A DNA stretch of 19,893 nucleotides from DASXTB01 sp036505615 (GTDB lineage: Bacteria > Acidobacteriota > UBA6911 > JACQSX01): positions 1-19,893 of the forward strand of contig DASXTB010000109.1 of the NCBI GenBank assembly GCA_036505615.1. Direction: 5' to 3'. A program made the position numbers and the translations under genes. Positions 1 to 6,845 of this stretch are shown one piece after another. The stretch's first letter is position 1, and the number at the start of each line of letters is the position of its first letter. The notes beneath the pieces were generated by a model. That model searched no databases, was not told where the DNA came from, and worked only from the letters and a program-made list of their open reading frames with translations.

Positions 1-639
1 GGTCATGAGTTTTTCTCGCGAAGAATCGCGGCCAGCCATTGGGCGTCCTTTTCCAAAAAACCGGACTCCAACTCGATATCCCAGCAACAACACCACAATC
101 GCTCCATACATCACCGGCTTGCGGATGTCAGATTTGACCAGCCAGTAATAATGGATCACTCCCGCGGCAGCAGAGGCATAAATCAGTCGATGGAGACGCT
201 GCCAGAACTTGCCACCCAGACGGCGAATCCATCCGGCCGTGGAGGTAATGGCCAGAGGGATCATAAACGCAAATCCGACAAAACCCGCGGTGATGAACGG
301 ACGCTTGATCACGTCCTTAATCATTTCAGAAACGTCGAAAAACTTATCCAGCCAGATGTAAGTGGTGAAGTGCAGGCAGCCGTAGAAAAAGGCAAACAGC
401 CCCAACATCCGGCGGAAACGAATGAGCGGGGGCAGACTCAATAGCTTTCGAAGAGGCGTGACGCTAAGCGTGATCACCAGAAATCGAAGCGTCCAGTCTC
501 CCGTGGCGTGGGTGATGTATTCGATGGGATTGGCGCCCAGATCCTGACGAATTCCTCGCCAGGCAAGGCTTGCCAAAGGCGCCAGGCAAGACAGGAACAC
601 CAGCAGCTTGGTCCACTTGCTCGAGAGGATCGATTTCAT
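1..639 (-). CDS. msrQ: MsrQ, haem-binding membrane subunit of the MsrPQ methionine sulfoxide reductase (runs off left edge)
   Basis: Read by hand on the minus strand from ATG at 639; the frame stays open for 213 codons to base 1, so only the C-terminal tail can be missing (the family is about 200-215 residues). It is a polytopic inner-membrane protein of the ferric-reductase-like fold that passes electrons from quinol through haem b to MsrP. Visible family marks are Y41-I-T-H44-A-T-G-D-W, the V-T-P-L-R-K stretch near residues 60-65, H90 in a C-L-H-F-T-T-Y context, H150 in W-Q-R-L-H-R-L and H163 in V-I-H-Y-Y-W. The membrane histidines are the expected haem ligands. The start lies 15 bases after the msrP stop, so the two form one transcription unit. 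The Shine-Dalgarno sequence is weak (AGAAAGA), which suggests translation after msrP. Confidence 0.93.
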   Translation of the reverse strand, partial: MKSILSSKWTKLLVFLSCLAPLASLAWRGIRQDLGANPIEYITHATGDWTLRFLVITLSVTPLRKLLSLPPLIRFRRMLGLFAFFYGCLHFTTYIWLDKFFDVSEMIKDVIKRPFITAGFVGFAFMIPLAITSTAGWIRRLGGKFWQRLHRLIYASAAAGVIHYYWLVKSDIRKPVMYGAIVVLLLGYRVGVRFFGKGRPMAGRDSSREKLMT

Positions 640-654
640 AAAAGAGCAGTCTTT

Positions 655-1617
655 CTAATAATATTTGCGGAGGTCCATGCCCGCATAGAGCTGCGCTACT
701 TGATCTCCGTAGCCGTTGAACATAAGCGTCTTACGTTTGAAGAATTCACCCAACCGGCGCTCGGTCGCCTGACTCCAGCGGGGATGGTCGACCGAGGGGT
801 TAACGTTGGAGTAGAAGCCGTATTCGTTAGACGCCGCCAGGTTCCAGGTGGTGGGCGGTTGCTTCTCGACAAATCGTATTTTCACGATGGATTTGATGCT
901 CTTGAAACCATACTTCCATGGAACCACCAGCCGAACAGGAGCGCCGTTCTGGTTCGGTAGTGTTTCGCCATACATACCCACGCACAGAATCGCCAGGGGA
1001 TGCATGGCTTCATCCATTCGCAGCCCCTCGACATATGGGAACGGAATGCCCGCATAGCGAGCAACCGGCATTTGCTTGGAGTCGTAGAAAGTTTGGAAGG
1101 CCACAAATTTTGCCTTTGACGTCGGCTCAACCTGCTTGATCAGGGCATTCAAGGGAAAACCGATCCAGGGAACCACGATGGACCAAGCTTCTACGCAACG
1201 ATGCCGGTAAATTCGCTCCTCCAGAGGGGCCAGCTTCATGATGGCGTCTAAGTCGTAGGTCTTTGGTTTGTTGACCGCTCCTTCAACGGAGACTGCCCAG
1301 GGCGAAGTTTTGAAATTCTTGGATTTCTCCGCAGGATCTTCCTTGTCGGTGCCGAATTCATAAAAATTGTTGTAGTGGGTCACGTCTTTGTAAGGTGTCT
1401 GCTTTTCGTCGGTACCAAATGGTCCCTTGCTCACCCCCTGCAACTTAGTTCCGGCCAGCGCAGTTTTCGACGGAGAAATCATGTCAACCAGGCCCCGAGA
1501 GGCGAACAGCGCGGCGCTCGCCGCCGAGGCGGCTGCCAGAAATTTTCGGCGATTAAGGTACACGTTCCGGGGCGTGATCTCCGAAGATGGAATATCAGCG
1601 GACTTCTTAATCAACAT
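655..1617 (-). CDS. msrP: MsrP, periplasmic molybdopterin methionine sulfoxide reductase catalytic subunit
   Basis: 320 residues, a full-length match in length and architecture to YedY/MsrP. The N-terminus carries a twin-arginine signal (N-R-R-K-F-L, residues 22-27) followed by an Ala-rich hydrophobic stretch, so the folded Mo-cofactor enzyme should be exported by Tat. The sulfite-oxidase-type fold follows, with R-H-R-C-V-E-A-W at residues 138-145; C141 is the expected molybdenum ligand. In the known family this enzyme reduces methionine sulfoxide in envelope proteins, with MsrQ as electron donor. The ATG at 1617 is preceded by AAGGGAGAG a few bases upstream, which supports the start. msrQ follows directly. 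No regulator gene is adjacent, and no convincing promoter was found upstream: a TTGACA at 1655-1660 lacks a well-spaced -10. Confidence 0.95.
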   Translation of the reverse strand: MLIKKSADIPSSEITPRNVYLNRRKFLAAASAASAALFASRGLVDMISPSKTALAGTKLQGVSKGPFGTDEKQTPYKDVTHYNNFYEFGTDKEDPAEKSKNFKTSPWAVSVEGAVNKPKTYDLDAIMKLAPLEERIYRHRCVEAWSIVVPWIGFPLNALIKQVEPTSKAKFVAFQTFYDSKQMPVARYAGIPFPYVEGLRMDEAMHPLAILCVGMYGETLPNQNGAPVRLVVPWKYGFKSIKSIVKIRFVEKQPPTTWNLAASNEYGFYSNVNPSVDHPRWSQATERRLGEFFKRKTLMFNGYGDQVAQLYAGMDLRKYY

Positions 1618-1753
1618 AGACTCTCCCTTACGCTCGTAATTACCTTTTCCGTATTGTCAATTATCTCACTGAACCCCGGAATTTTCCCGTGAACTAAAAT
1701 TTCGATAAATTTTCGATTGTGCTGGATGGCCGGCCCGGAAGGCCGTGGCCTGT

Positions 1754-1788
1754 GTCCGCGAAGCGGACCCTGGAGTTTCTACATTTTC
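1754..1788. repeat. Hairpin GTCCGC/GCGGAC joined to an inverted copy of the 16-base motif
   Basis: Arms GTCCGC (1754-1759) and GCGGAC (1763-1768) enclose a GAA loop. They are followed by GAGTTTCTACATTTTC (1773-1788), the exact reverse complement of GAAAATGTAGAAACTC at 2372-2387 and 2419-2434. A decayed copy of the same hairpin-plus-motif block is at about 2214-2250. Confidence 0.75.
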
Positions 1789-1808
1789 TCGGTCCTTGAA
1801 AGCGGACC

Positions 1809-2107
1809 AGCCCGGCCGCTTTTTGGCTGGGCGGAAGAGTAAAGCCCAGGGCGGAACTTGCGGAGCCCTGGGACTGCCGACCATTTTTCCACTCCATGAG
1901 CCCGGCCCGTTTTTTGGGGCGGGCGACAGAATGCCGGTAGCTCTAATCCTCGCCCTTGCGCATTGGCTTCAACTTGCGAAAAAATTCTGTCGCCCGCCCC
2001 AAAAAGCTGGGCCGGGCTGGTTTGCGTGGAGATGATCGGCTGTCCCAGGGCTACGCAAGCTCCGCCCTGGGCTTTATTCTGCCGCCCGCCCCCAAAAACG
2101 GGCCGGG
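1809..2107. repeat. Nested imperfect inverted repeat, about 300 bp, centred near 1958
   Basis: Several segments pair in one constant register (left plus right coordinate equals 3916). 1841-1855 pairs perfectly with 2061-2075. 1861-1874 pairs with 2042-2055 with one mismatch. 1911-1932 pairs perfectly with 1984-2005 (22 bp). The flanks 1809-1840 and 2076-2107 pair imperfectly. Each arm itself holds two related units that begin like CCCGGCC(C)G followed by a T-run and GGGCGG. The loop is about 51 bases. Read as RNA it would form a very long stem on either strand. Confidence 0.85.
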
Positions 2108-2174
2108 CCGGTTTCAGTAGCATGATCGGCCGTCGCAGGGTCCGTCCCGAGCGCTAGCCCGCTACGCGATCTTA

Positions 2175-2250
2175 GAGAATGTAGAAACGCCAGCGCGCTC
2201 CTCCGGCGCGCTCCTGTCCGCGAAACGGAGCCTAGAGTTTGGACATTTTG
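2175..2250. repeat. Decayed second copy of the motif and hairpin block
   Basis: GAGAATGTAGAAACGC (2175-2190) differs from the 16-base motif at two positions. GAGTTTGGACATTTTG (2235-2250) is a three-mismatch inverted copy. Between them are a direct duplication of GCGCGCTCC and a degenerate GTCCGCGAAACGGA hairpin matching the one at 1754-1768. Confidence 0.6.
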
Positions 2251-2486
2251 GAGAGACGGCCTGAGGGCCGTCTCCCGCACAATCTTTCATCGTGCAGGAG
2301 ACGCCCCACGGGGCGTCTCTCCAATAGCGCCGCTTCGCGGACGCGCTGGTTTGCAGCGCACTGCAGCATGAGAAAATGTAGAAACTCTAGGAGACGGCCC
2401 TCAGGCCGTCTCTCCTCCGAAAATGTAGAAACTCCAGGAGACGCCCCATCGATCGAGGCGTCTCTCCAATAGGCGCTGCTTTGCGG
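2251..2486. repeat. Duplicated A-B pair of GAGACG hairpins
   Basis: Four palindromes alternate in type. A1: GAGACGGCC 2253-2261 with GGCCGTCTC 2266-2274. B1: GAGACGCCCC 2298-2307 with GGGGCGTCTC 2310-2319. A2: 2391-2399 with 2404-2412. B2: GAGACGCC 2438-2445 with GGCGTCTC 2457-2464. Each B is followed by TCTCCAATAG and a GCGC-CGC-TT-GCGG-like tail, so A-B plus tail has been duplicated as a unit. Exact copies of the 16-base motif sit before A2 (2372-2387) and between A2 and B2 (2419-2434). They lie just downstream of the DUF5916 stop and could shape or end its transcript, but no T-run follows any stem. Confidence 0.8.
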
Positions 2487-2526
2487 CACTGTTACGTTCC
2501 CTTCAGTTCCTGATGAAGCGGCCGGG

Positions 2527-4788
2527 CTAGAAGCGAAACAGGTAGCTCAGCTTCACAAAGAACTGCCGTCCTGTGGAAGTAAAAGGCGAATTGATGCGGC
2601 GCAATGACGACGGCGCGGCCGGATCGAGGGCCAGGTTCTCGTAGCCGTCTGTGTATCCCACGTAAAGAGCCGTCCCGGGATTCAAGAGATAAGTAGCCAG
2701 CAAGTCGCCAGTAAAGCGCTTCTGGCGCTCCAGATTGACGAGCGTCCCGTTGGGTAGAACGGCATTGTAGTCAACGATGGCTCGCAGAGACAGTTCTCGA
2801 GTGAATTGGTAATTCAGCTTGGTCCGCAAGATGTGATTATTGAAAATGCTCGCCGAAGTTGGGATGAGCGCGGGAATTTTCGCTCCGGCGGCCAGCCGGC
2901 TGAAAATATAGGTCTGCTCCAGGCCGGCTCGCGCCGACGGATGTATTCTCAACGTGAGTCTGGTGTCCTGGGAATTCGCTGAAAATGGATCCAGCCCGGC
3001 AGCCGGAAAGTAATTGATGCTTGTCCCTTTTTCGAAGGATACATTGAACCCCACCCATTTCGTCGACTCTGTGATGAAAAAGAAGCCTGTGCTGTTCTTG
3101 CGGAAGCCATGGTCGTGAAAGAGTTCGAAGGATTCCGAACGAAAGGCTTCAAGCGCCGACGCCCCTTTAAAATTAGCGCTTATCCCGGAAACCACTAGCC
3201 AGTCCTGCAGGCGACCGCGGCGGTCCCAGTTGACCAGTGTATTGACATAAGGGCCAAAGGACAGGACCCGGCTTTTCTCGGGCCGCCATTGATATCCGCC
3301 GAAGTTTTGGAACTGACGGATGTCCGACCGCGGGATAAACCCGAGCTGGGAACGAAATGATGGACTCCGATCAGTGTACATTGTCGAGTAATTGAAATGC
3401 TTCCCATCGTGCGAGATCCGCGCCAGATATGCGGGACCCGAAAGTTTCGTCCCATCTAACTCCCGCGTCTCGCTGTCCATGACTTGGCCGCTGAAGTTCC
3501 AGTTGGCATTCAGCTTCAGGCGTGTATCCAGAGAGAAAACTCGATTGTAACTGGAGGCAAAGTCGCGGCTTGTCACAAGCAGCGCTACGATTGATTGCTC
3601 TCCTAACTCTCGCTGCACGCGCAATACGCCGATTCCGGCTCGCTGGCCGTGCAATGGGTCACCTTCCGCAACCTGCTTGCCTTGGGCGCGGTCATCGATT
3701 ACCAGCCCGCCGAGCGCCCAAGGGCCGAGTTTACCCGTCAATCGCGCGCCAAATTGCGGATTGGCAATGCGCCGGGAGAAAAACAATTGCTCAGGGGTCT
3801 GGAAGAAACCAGCATTTTCGATGAAAAAAGGCCGCTTCTCCGGGAAGAATACTTCGAAGCGCTGGTTGACCGTTACCTGTGGCTCGTCGGATTCCACCTG
3901 GCTAAAATCGGGATTGAGCGCCACGTCAAGGGACAGCGCGTCGTGCAAGATCATCTTGGCGTCCAAACCGGCTCGGGCCTCCTTTTGAGTGCGGAATGCC
4001 GGCTCCTGCTGGTCGAGAAAGTGGGCACCGGTGAAAACGCCGTATGGGATCAATTGAAAATTTCTTCCCGGCGAAATCTGCTCCACCCCTTGCAGAGTTG
4101 CCATCTGCGGAACAAAGGCCTGTTTGCTCCGGGTAATGTAAGGCCAAAATGAATTCTCCAGATTGCGCAGAATAAATCGGCCGACGGCGATCCCCCAGGT
4201 TTGCGTGGGAGCCTTTGGGAAGCGAAGGCTCTTGAAGGGGATTGCCATCCAGACAATGTAGCCATCTGTAGTCAGACGGCCTTCTGAGTACCAGAGTGTG
4301 TCGAAGCTAAAGTCATCGTTTTGGCCTTCGGTAGTAATTCCGTCGGCCTGGACGCCGAGTGGATTACAGAAAAACATGTAAGCGCGGCGGCGATCGTGGA
4401 AAGTGTCCAGGATGACACCCACAACATCATCGAAAAAAATGTCTTCCCGCTTGGCCAAACGGGCCCGCACTTTGCCAGGTTCTTCCTTGCAAACAAAGAC
4501 GGCGTAGAAATTCTTGTCGTCATAGGAAAGATACGCTGTGGTCTCCCGGCTGACTGGTTTGCCGTCGGCCGGCTCGCGCTGGCGAAAGTCGGTGATCTTG
4601 GCTGCTTCCGGCGGTGTTCCGTTGAGAAAATCCTCCAGCTTTGGCGGCCGGGAGACTCGTGGGATCTTCAATGTAGAAGTTTGCGCCACTGCGGCGCCTG
4701 GCAGACAGGCCAGGACGGCAACAGCGGTCAGATACGTAATCAGGCAAGTTGCGGTCATTTTGCCGGCCGATCCACATCTGCTGTTCAT
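2527..4788 (-). CDS. DUF5916 outer-membrane protein with N-terminal CBM9-like domain
   Basis: 753 residues from the ATG at 4788. The frame is open to a TTG at 4803, but ATG 4788 has an ACAGGG just upstream and gives a signal peptide with basic residues before the hydrophobic core, with predicted cleavage near A-V-A/Q (about residue 35). Residues about 40-215 resemble the family 9 carbohydrate-binding-like domain that precedes DUF5916, including Y-L-S-Y-D-D-K-N-F-Y-A-V-F and A-I-P-F-K-S-L-R-F-P. The remainder is rich in alternating aromatic/polar strands and ends L-S-Y-L-F-R-F, a C-terminal aromatic typical of outer-membrane beta-barrels. The family is widespread in Acidobacteriota and Bacteroidota; its substrate is not established, so glycan binding or uptake is only a possibility. 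The gene stands alone between two repeat-rich gaps. Confidence 0.88.
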   Translation of the reverse strand: MNSRCGSAGKMTATCLITYLTAVAVLACLPGAAVAQTSTLKIPRVSRPPKLEDFLNGTPPEAAKITDFRQREPADGKPVSRETTAYLSYDDKNFYAVFVCKEEPGKVRARLAKREDIFFDDVVGVILDTFHDRRRAYMFFCNPLGVQADGITTEGQNDDFSFDTLWYSEGRLTTDGYIVWMAIPFKSLRFPKAPTQTWGIAVGRFILRNLENSFWPYITRSKQAFVPQMATLQGVEQISPGRNFQLIPYGVFTGAHFLDQQEPAFRTQKEARAGLDAKMILHDALSLDVALNPDFSQVESDEPQVTVNQRFEVFFPEKRPFFIENAGFFQTPEQLFFSRRIANPQFGARLTGKLGPWALGGLVIDDRAQGKQVAEGDPLHGQRAGIGVLRVQRELGEQSIVALLVTSRDFASSYNRVFSLDTRLKLNANWNFSGQVMDSETRELDGTKLSGPAYLARISHDGKHFNYSTMYTDRSPSFRSQLGFIPRSDIRQFQNFGGYQWRPEKSRVLSFGPYVNTLVNWDRRGRLQDWLVVSGISANFKGASALEAFRSESFELFHDHGFRKNSTGFFFITESTKWVGFNVSFEKGTSINYFPAAGLDPFSANSQDTRLTLRIHPSARAGLEQTYIFSRLAAGAKIPALIPTSASIFNNHILRTKLNYQFTRELSLRAIVDYNAVLPNGTLVNLERQKRFTGDLLATYLLNPGTALYVGYTDGYENLALDPAAPSSLRRINSPFTSTGRQFFVKLSYLFRF

Positions 4789-4907
4789 TTGCCCTGTCAC
4801 CAACGGCCCCGGCGTGTTCTCGCCCTTAAGCTCCTAGGACGAAAGGCCCAACGTGAAAGTTCACAAAAATGAGGAATGACCGAGGCCACGACCCTGAATT
4901 AATGCGG

Positions 4908-5032
4908 ATGGACTCGAAGTCCATGGTCGAAGGATTCAAGTCCAAAGTCGAAAGAGCAAGTCAGAGGTCTGAAGTCAGGGAGCGACTCAAGTCGAGGACT
5001 TTGGACTATCGACCTTGGACCTTGGACTCAGA
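4908..5032. repeat. Degenerate heptad repeat array (GTCCAAA / GTCGAAA type) in inverted halves
   Basis: The left half carries AGTCC/GTCGAA/AGTCCAAAGTCGAAAG-type units; the right half carries the complement (GAGGACTTTGGACT, CGACCTTGGACCTTGGACT). The array opens with a perfect small palindrome TGGACT-CGA-AGTCCA (4909-4923). The same repeat family is denser and more regular at 7598-7795. It lies between two minus-strand genes, pilA and the DUF5916 gene. The remaining bases of the 4789-5101 gap hold no gene. Confidence 0.8.
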
Positions 5033-5035
5033 CAC

Positions 5036-5076
5036 GGCCGCGGCTCGAATTTTTTTGCAGCTTCCGAGCCGGGGCC
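5036..5076. repeat. Palindromic CGCGGCTCG element, possible pilA 3' hairpin
   Basis: GGCCGCGGCTCG (5036-5047) pairs with CGAGCCGGGGCC (5065-5076), 11 of 12 positions, around a 17-base T-rich loop. It lies 26 bases beyond the pilA stop on the minus strand and could end that transcript, though the T-run is in the loop and not after the stem. The arm plus T-run closely resembles the right arm of the element at 12557-12686 (CGCGGCTCG followed by T7). Confidence 0.6.
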
Positions 5077-5101
5077 TTCCAGATTGGCTGCCAGTGGAGT
5101 T

Positions 5102-5539
5102 TTATTTGCCTAGAGCGGGGCTGGCGGCGGTCGGAGCCGATCCATCCAGCGTGTAGCGTATAACGGCCGTAGCATCGGTGAAAAATCCACGGTTTCCGGT
5201 CTTGCCTACCGTCACCGGCGTGGCAGTAACCTGGAAATCGTCGGTGGCACCTGCGCCTGCAACTGCGAAATTGTAGCCGTCCTTCTGCCCGGAACCGAGC
5301 ACGTTATCGATCAAGCTCTGGTTCTGCAGATCGGCCAGGGCGCCGTACTTGCCGCTGCCTTTGGTCGTGTAATAGGTGATTTCCGCCGTGCACAGGTTGC
5401 GGCAGGAAGCGATGGCGCTGGCTTCGTTGGCCGCCGCTTTCGACTGCAACAGATTGGGGACCGCGATGGCGGCAATAATGCCGATGATCGCCACGACGAT
5501 GAGCAACTCGATCAAGGAAAAACCTCTTTGATTGTTCAT
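5102..5539 (-). CDS. pilA: Type IV major-pilin-like prepilin (PilA family)
   Basis: 145-residue prepilin: a 6-residue basic leader M-N-N-Q-R-G, then the PilD cleavage site G/F-S-L-I-E with Glu at mature position 5, then a continuous hydrophobic helix to about residue 28. It is cleaved and N-methylated by prepilin peptidase, held in the inner membrane, and assembled into a pilus or pseudopilus. The frame extends upstream to a TTG, but AAAGGAG sits 8 bases before ATG 5539, so the ATG is the start. The globular part is short (about 100 residues) and ends in a Gly/Ala/Pro-rich tail containing T-L-D-G-S-A-P-T, common in acidobacterial pilins. Unusually, C46 and C50 (mature 40 and 44) sit one helical turn apart near the end of the long helix. 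No other pilus genes are nearby. Confidence 0.93.
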   Translation of the reverse strand: MNNQRGFSLIELLIVVAIIGIIAAIAVPNLLQSKAAANEASAIASCRNLCTAEITYYTTKGSGKYGALADLQNQSLIDNVLGSGQKDGYNFAVAGAGATDDFQVTATPVTVGKTGNRGFFTDATAVIRYTLDGSAPTAASPALGK

Positions 5540-5547
5540 GCCTTTTA

Positions 5548-5554
5548 CTCCTTT
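5548..5554 (-). promoter_or_regulatory. Ribosome binding site of pilA
   Basis: AAAGGAG on the minus strand, 8 bases before ATG 5539. It decides between the ATG and an in-frame TTG at 5557 that lies upstream of this site. Confidence 0.85.
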
Positions 5555-5587
5555 CAATTAAATGAAGCTGTTTCGATGAATCTTAAA

Positions 5588-5604
5588 ATATCGTGACACG
5601 ATAT
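5588..5604. promoter_or_regulatory. Perfect palindrome ATATCGTG-N-CACGATAT in the pilA 5' region
   Basis: Arms 5588-5595 and 5597-5604 match perfectly around one base. It overlaps or immediately follows the start point predicted for the sigma-54 promoter (about 5602). It could be a repressor operator; as RNA it would need a larger loop to form a leader hairpin. Confidence 0.55.
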
Positions 5605-5612
5605 AAAGAATA

Positions 5613-5628
5613 TGCAACTACCATGCCA
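5613..5628 (-). promoter_or_regulatory. Sigma-54 (RpoN) promoter for pilA
   Basis: On the minus strand the sequence reads TGGCATGGTAGTTGCA, with GG and GC separated by exactly 10 bases; the consensus is TGGCAC-N5-TTGCA. Predicted transcription start is near 5602, giving a leader of about 63 bases before ATG 5539. Sigma-54 plus the PilR activator is the established control of pilA in several bacteria. Upstream, 5653-5679 holds an imperfect inverted repeat (CTTTTTCT ... AAGAAAAG) that could be an activator site. The rest of the 5540-5907 gap shows nothing clear. Confidence 0.8.
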
Positions 5629-5907
5629 GTTGGATTCGAGGAGTCCCCTCTTCTTTTTCTCATCAGACGATAAGAAAAGGGTCAGGCTACTCGGCATGGG
5701 GATCTAAATTGACTAGGATTTCTACGGTTTCCGGCGGCCAGAGTGCCGCGCGATGGCAGCGAGGTCATTACAGCAGCGCCAAAAATACCGATAATATCGT
5801 CAAAATCGTGGCGGGCCAGAAAGCGGCCACCAGGCGACGAAAATGATTTTACCCCTTCATCGGCTGGACATCGGCCCAGCAGGATTGCAGTCTTTTGTTT
5901 TGGCGAT

Positions 5908-6708
5908 TCATAGTTTCACTGCCGGATAGCCGATTAGATACGTCACCGGCACTGGAGAAAATCCTCCCCAGTACTTTTCTTCTCCAACGTCCCAGTTGTA
6001 TCCGCACTGGGAGAGGCCGCTGGTAAGCTGGCGCAACTCTGACAGCGAATAGGCGCGGAAACACGAGACGATTCCATCGAAAAGCACGGCGAAGGGAACA
6101 ATGGGAATCAAATATGTCCATGCCAGACGTGACCACCGAAACGGCCGTATGAACGGTGTAAATGCAAAAACGACCAACGGCACGAACAGGCAGAGGACGA
6201 GTAAAGCCAGAAGATCCCGCCGCGCTATTTCGAACACGCCGATCCCCTGATCATTAATGACTGCATCTCGGAGAATGGCGCAGGCAGCATTGGGCGGGAA
6301 ATGGTGAAATGAGGTGAAGAGCGTTCGAAATCCGCTCAGATCGGACGGCATCTGCGTGGCGTCGATCGAAACGGGACAAAAGCCTATTCTGTTGTCTGAC
6401 GCCAATCGAGCTCGCCGGAAAGCGGCTGTGTTCGGATACTTATCCGTAAGGCATACTTGGACGGGGTATTTCTCATTTTTATCAAACAGTTCAATGAGCC
6501 GAGGCCATGGTCCTCCAGCGCCCGAACAGAGGTCAACAACCCGGTGGCTTCCGGTCCGCTCCAGCGCCCGCCGGAGACGCGGAACAATGCATGCATAGTA
6601 ATTTCCCAGATTCAGAGCGAACTGCAGGAAATCAGTGAGAGCGTCCCGAATGGAGCTGGGGCACCAAGGCTGGTCCTCAATCTCAATCAAGTGGATCCGG
6701 CGCATCAT
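5908..6708 (-). CDS. Class I SAM-dependent methyltransferase-like protein with hydrophobic insert
   Basis: 266 residues. A Rossmann-type SAM site is visible: V-V-D-L-C-S-G-A-G-G-P-W (residues 57-68, motif I), an acidic residue after strand 2 (L-T-D89-K-Y-P), an I-D-A-T-Q-M-P segment (115-121) that fits the adenine-binding region, and L-F-T-S-F-H-H-F-P-P (130-139) at strand 4. After the core, residues 166-187 are strongly hydrophobic and 197-212 moderately so, which suggests a membrane hairpin and a membrane-attached enzyme. The substrate is unknown. ATG 6708 is followed at once by a second ATG and has no clear Shine-Dalgarno sequence, so either Met could be used. The gene is divergent from cutC, sharing a 137-base gap that contains a perfect inverted repeat. 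Confidence 0.72.
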   Translation of the reverse strand: MMRRIHLIEIEDQPWCPSSIRDALTDFLQFALNLGNYYACIVPRLRRALERTGSHRVVDLCSGAGGPWPRLIELFDKNEKYPVQVCLTDKYPNTAAFRRARLASDNRIGFCPVSIDATQMPSDLSGFRTLFTSFHHFPPNAACAILRDAVINDQGIGVFEIARRDLLALLVLCLFVPLVVFAFTPFIRPFRWSRLAWTYLIPIVPFAVLFDGIVSCFRAYSLSELRQLTSGLSQCGYNWDVGEEKYWGGFSPVPVTYLIGYPAVKL

Positions 6709-6724
6709 GTGTCGGGCGAAATGA

Positions 6725-6752
6725 AATCAAGGCAGAATACCAAGCCTTGATT
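6725..6752. promoter_or_regulatory. Perfect 9-bp inverted repeat in a divergent promoter region
   Basis: AATCAAGGC (6725-6733) and GCCTTGATT (6744-6752) with a 10-base spacer, in the gap between the divergent methyltransferase and cutC genes. The position suits a transcription-factor operator acting on either gene. It overlaps the -35 part of the cutC promoter candidate. Confidence 0.5.
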
Positions 6753-6779
6753 GCATGTTAACTCACGAAGCCGTATAAC
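6751..6779 (+). promoter_or_regulatory. Candidate sigma-70 promoter for cutC
   Basis: TTGCAT (6751-6756) and TATAAC (6774-6779) with a 17-base spacer. The -10 matches 5 of 6 consensus bases and the -35 is weak. A start near 6786 would give a leader of about 60 bases. Confidence 0.4.
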
Positions 6780-6845
6780 ACTTCGGTTAAGTGGATACAG
6801 AATTTAACGGTTGGCATTGCAGAGAACAGGGCTGAAGCTTGAAGT

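Larger units (their letters stand above)
1618..2526. repeat. Gene-free repeat zone between msrP and the DUF5916 gene
   Basis: No credible gene lies in these 909 bases. The open frames seen here simply read through GC-rich inverted repeats. The zone contains a nested inverted repeat (1809-2107), a recurring 16-base motif GAAAATGTAGAAACTC in both orientations, a hairpin GTCCGC-GAA-GCGGAC (1754-1768), and a duplicated pair of hairpins built on GAGACGGCC and GAGACGCC (2251-2486). Both flanking genes are on the minus strand, so the zone holds the msrP 5' region and the 3' end of the DUF5916 transcript. The modular, palindromic structure suggests accumulation of small non-autonomous elements; no transposase is present. 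Confidence 0.8.

Noticed and set aside
508..960. Plus-strand open frame of 150 codons opposite msrQ/msrP
   Set aside because: It is the antisense shadow of two clear family members.
1655..1660. TTGACA as a -35 for msrP
   Set aside because: No acceptable -10 at 16-18 bases; only a TAATTA at a 12-base spacing.
1779..2123. Minus-strand open frame of 114 codons in the repeat zone
   Set aside because: It reads straight through the large inverted repeat; the open frame comes from GC-rich palindromes and has no ribosome site.
3649..4152. Plus-strand open frame of 167 codons opposite the DUF5916 gene
   Set aside because: Antisense shadow; the minus-strand protein is continuous and recognisable across it.
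5780..5850. Tiny minus-strand hydrophobic peptide frame between pilA and the methyltransferase
   Set aside because: A stop lies directly before it, there is no ATG or ribosome site, and the peptide would be about 20 residues.
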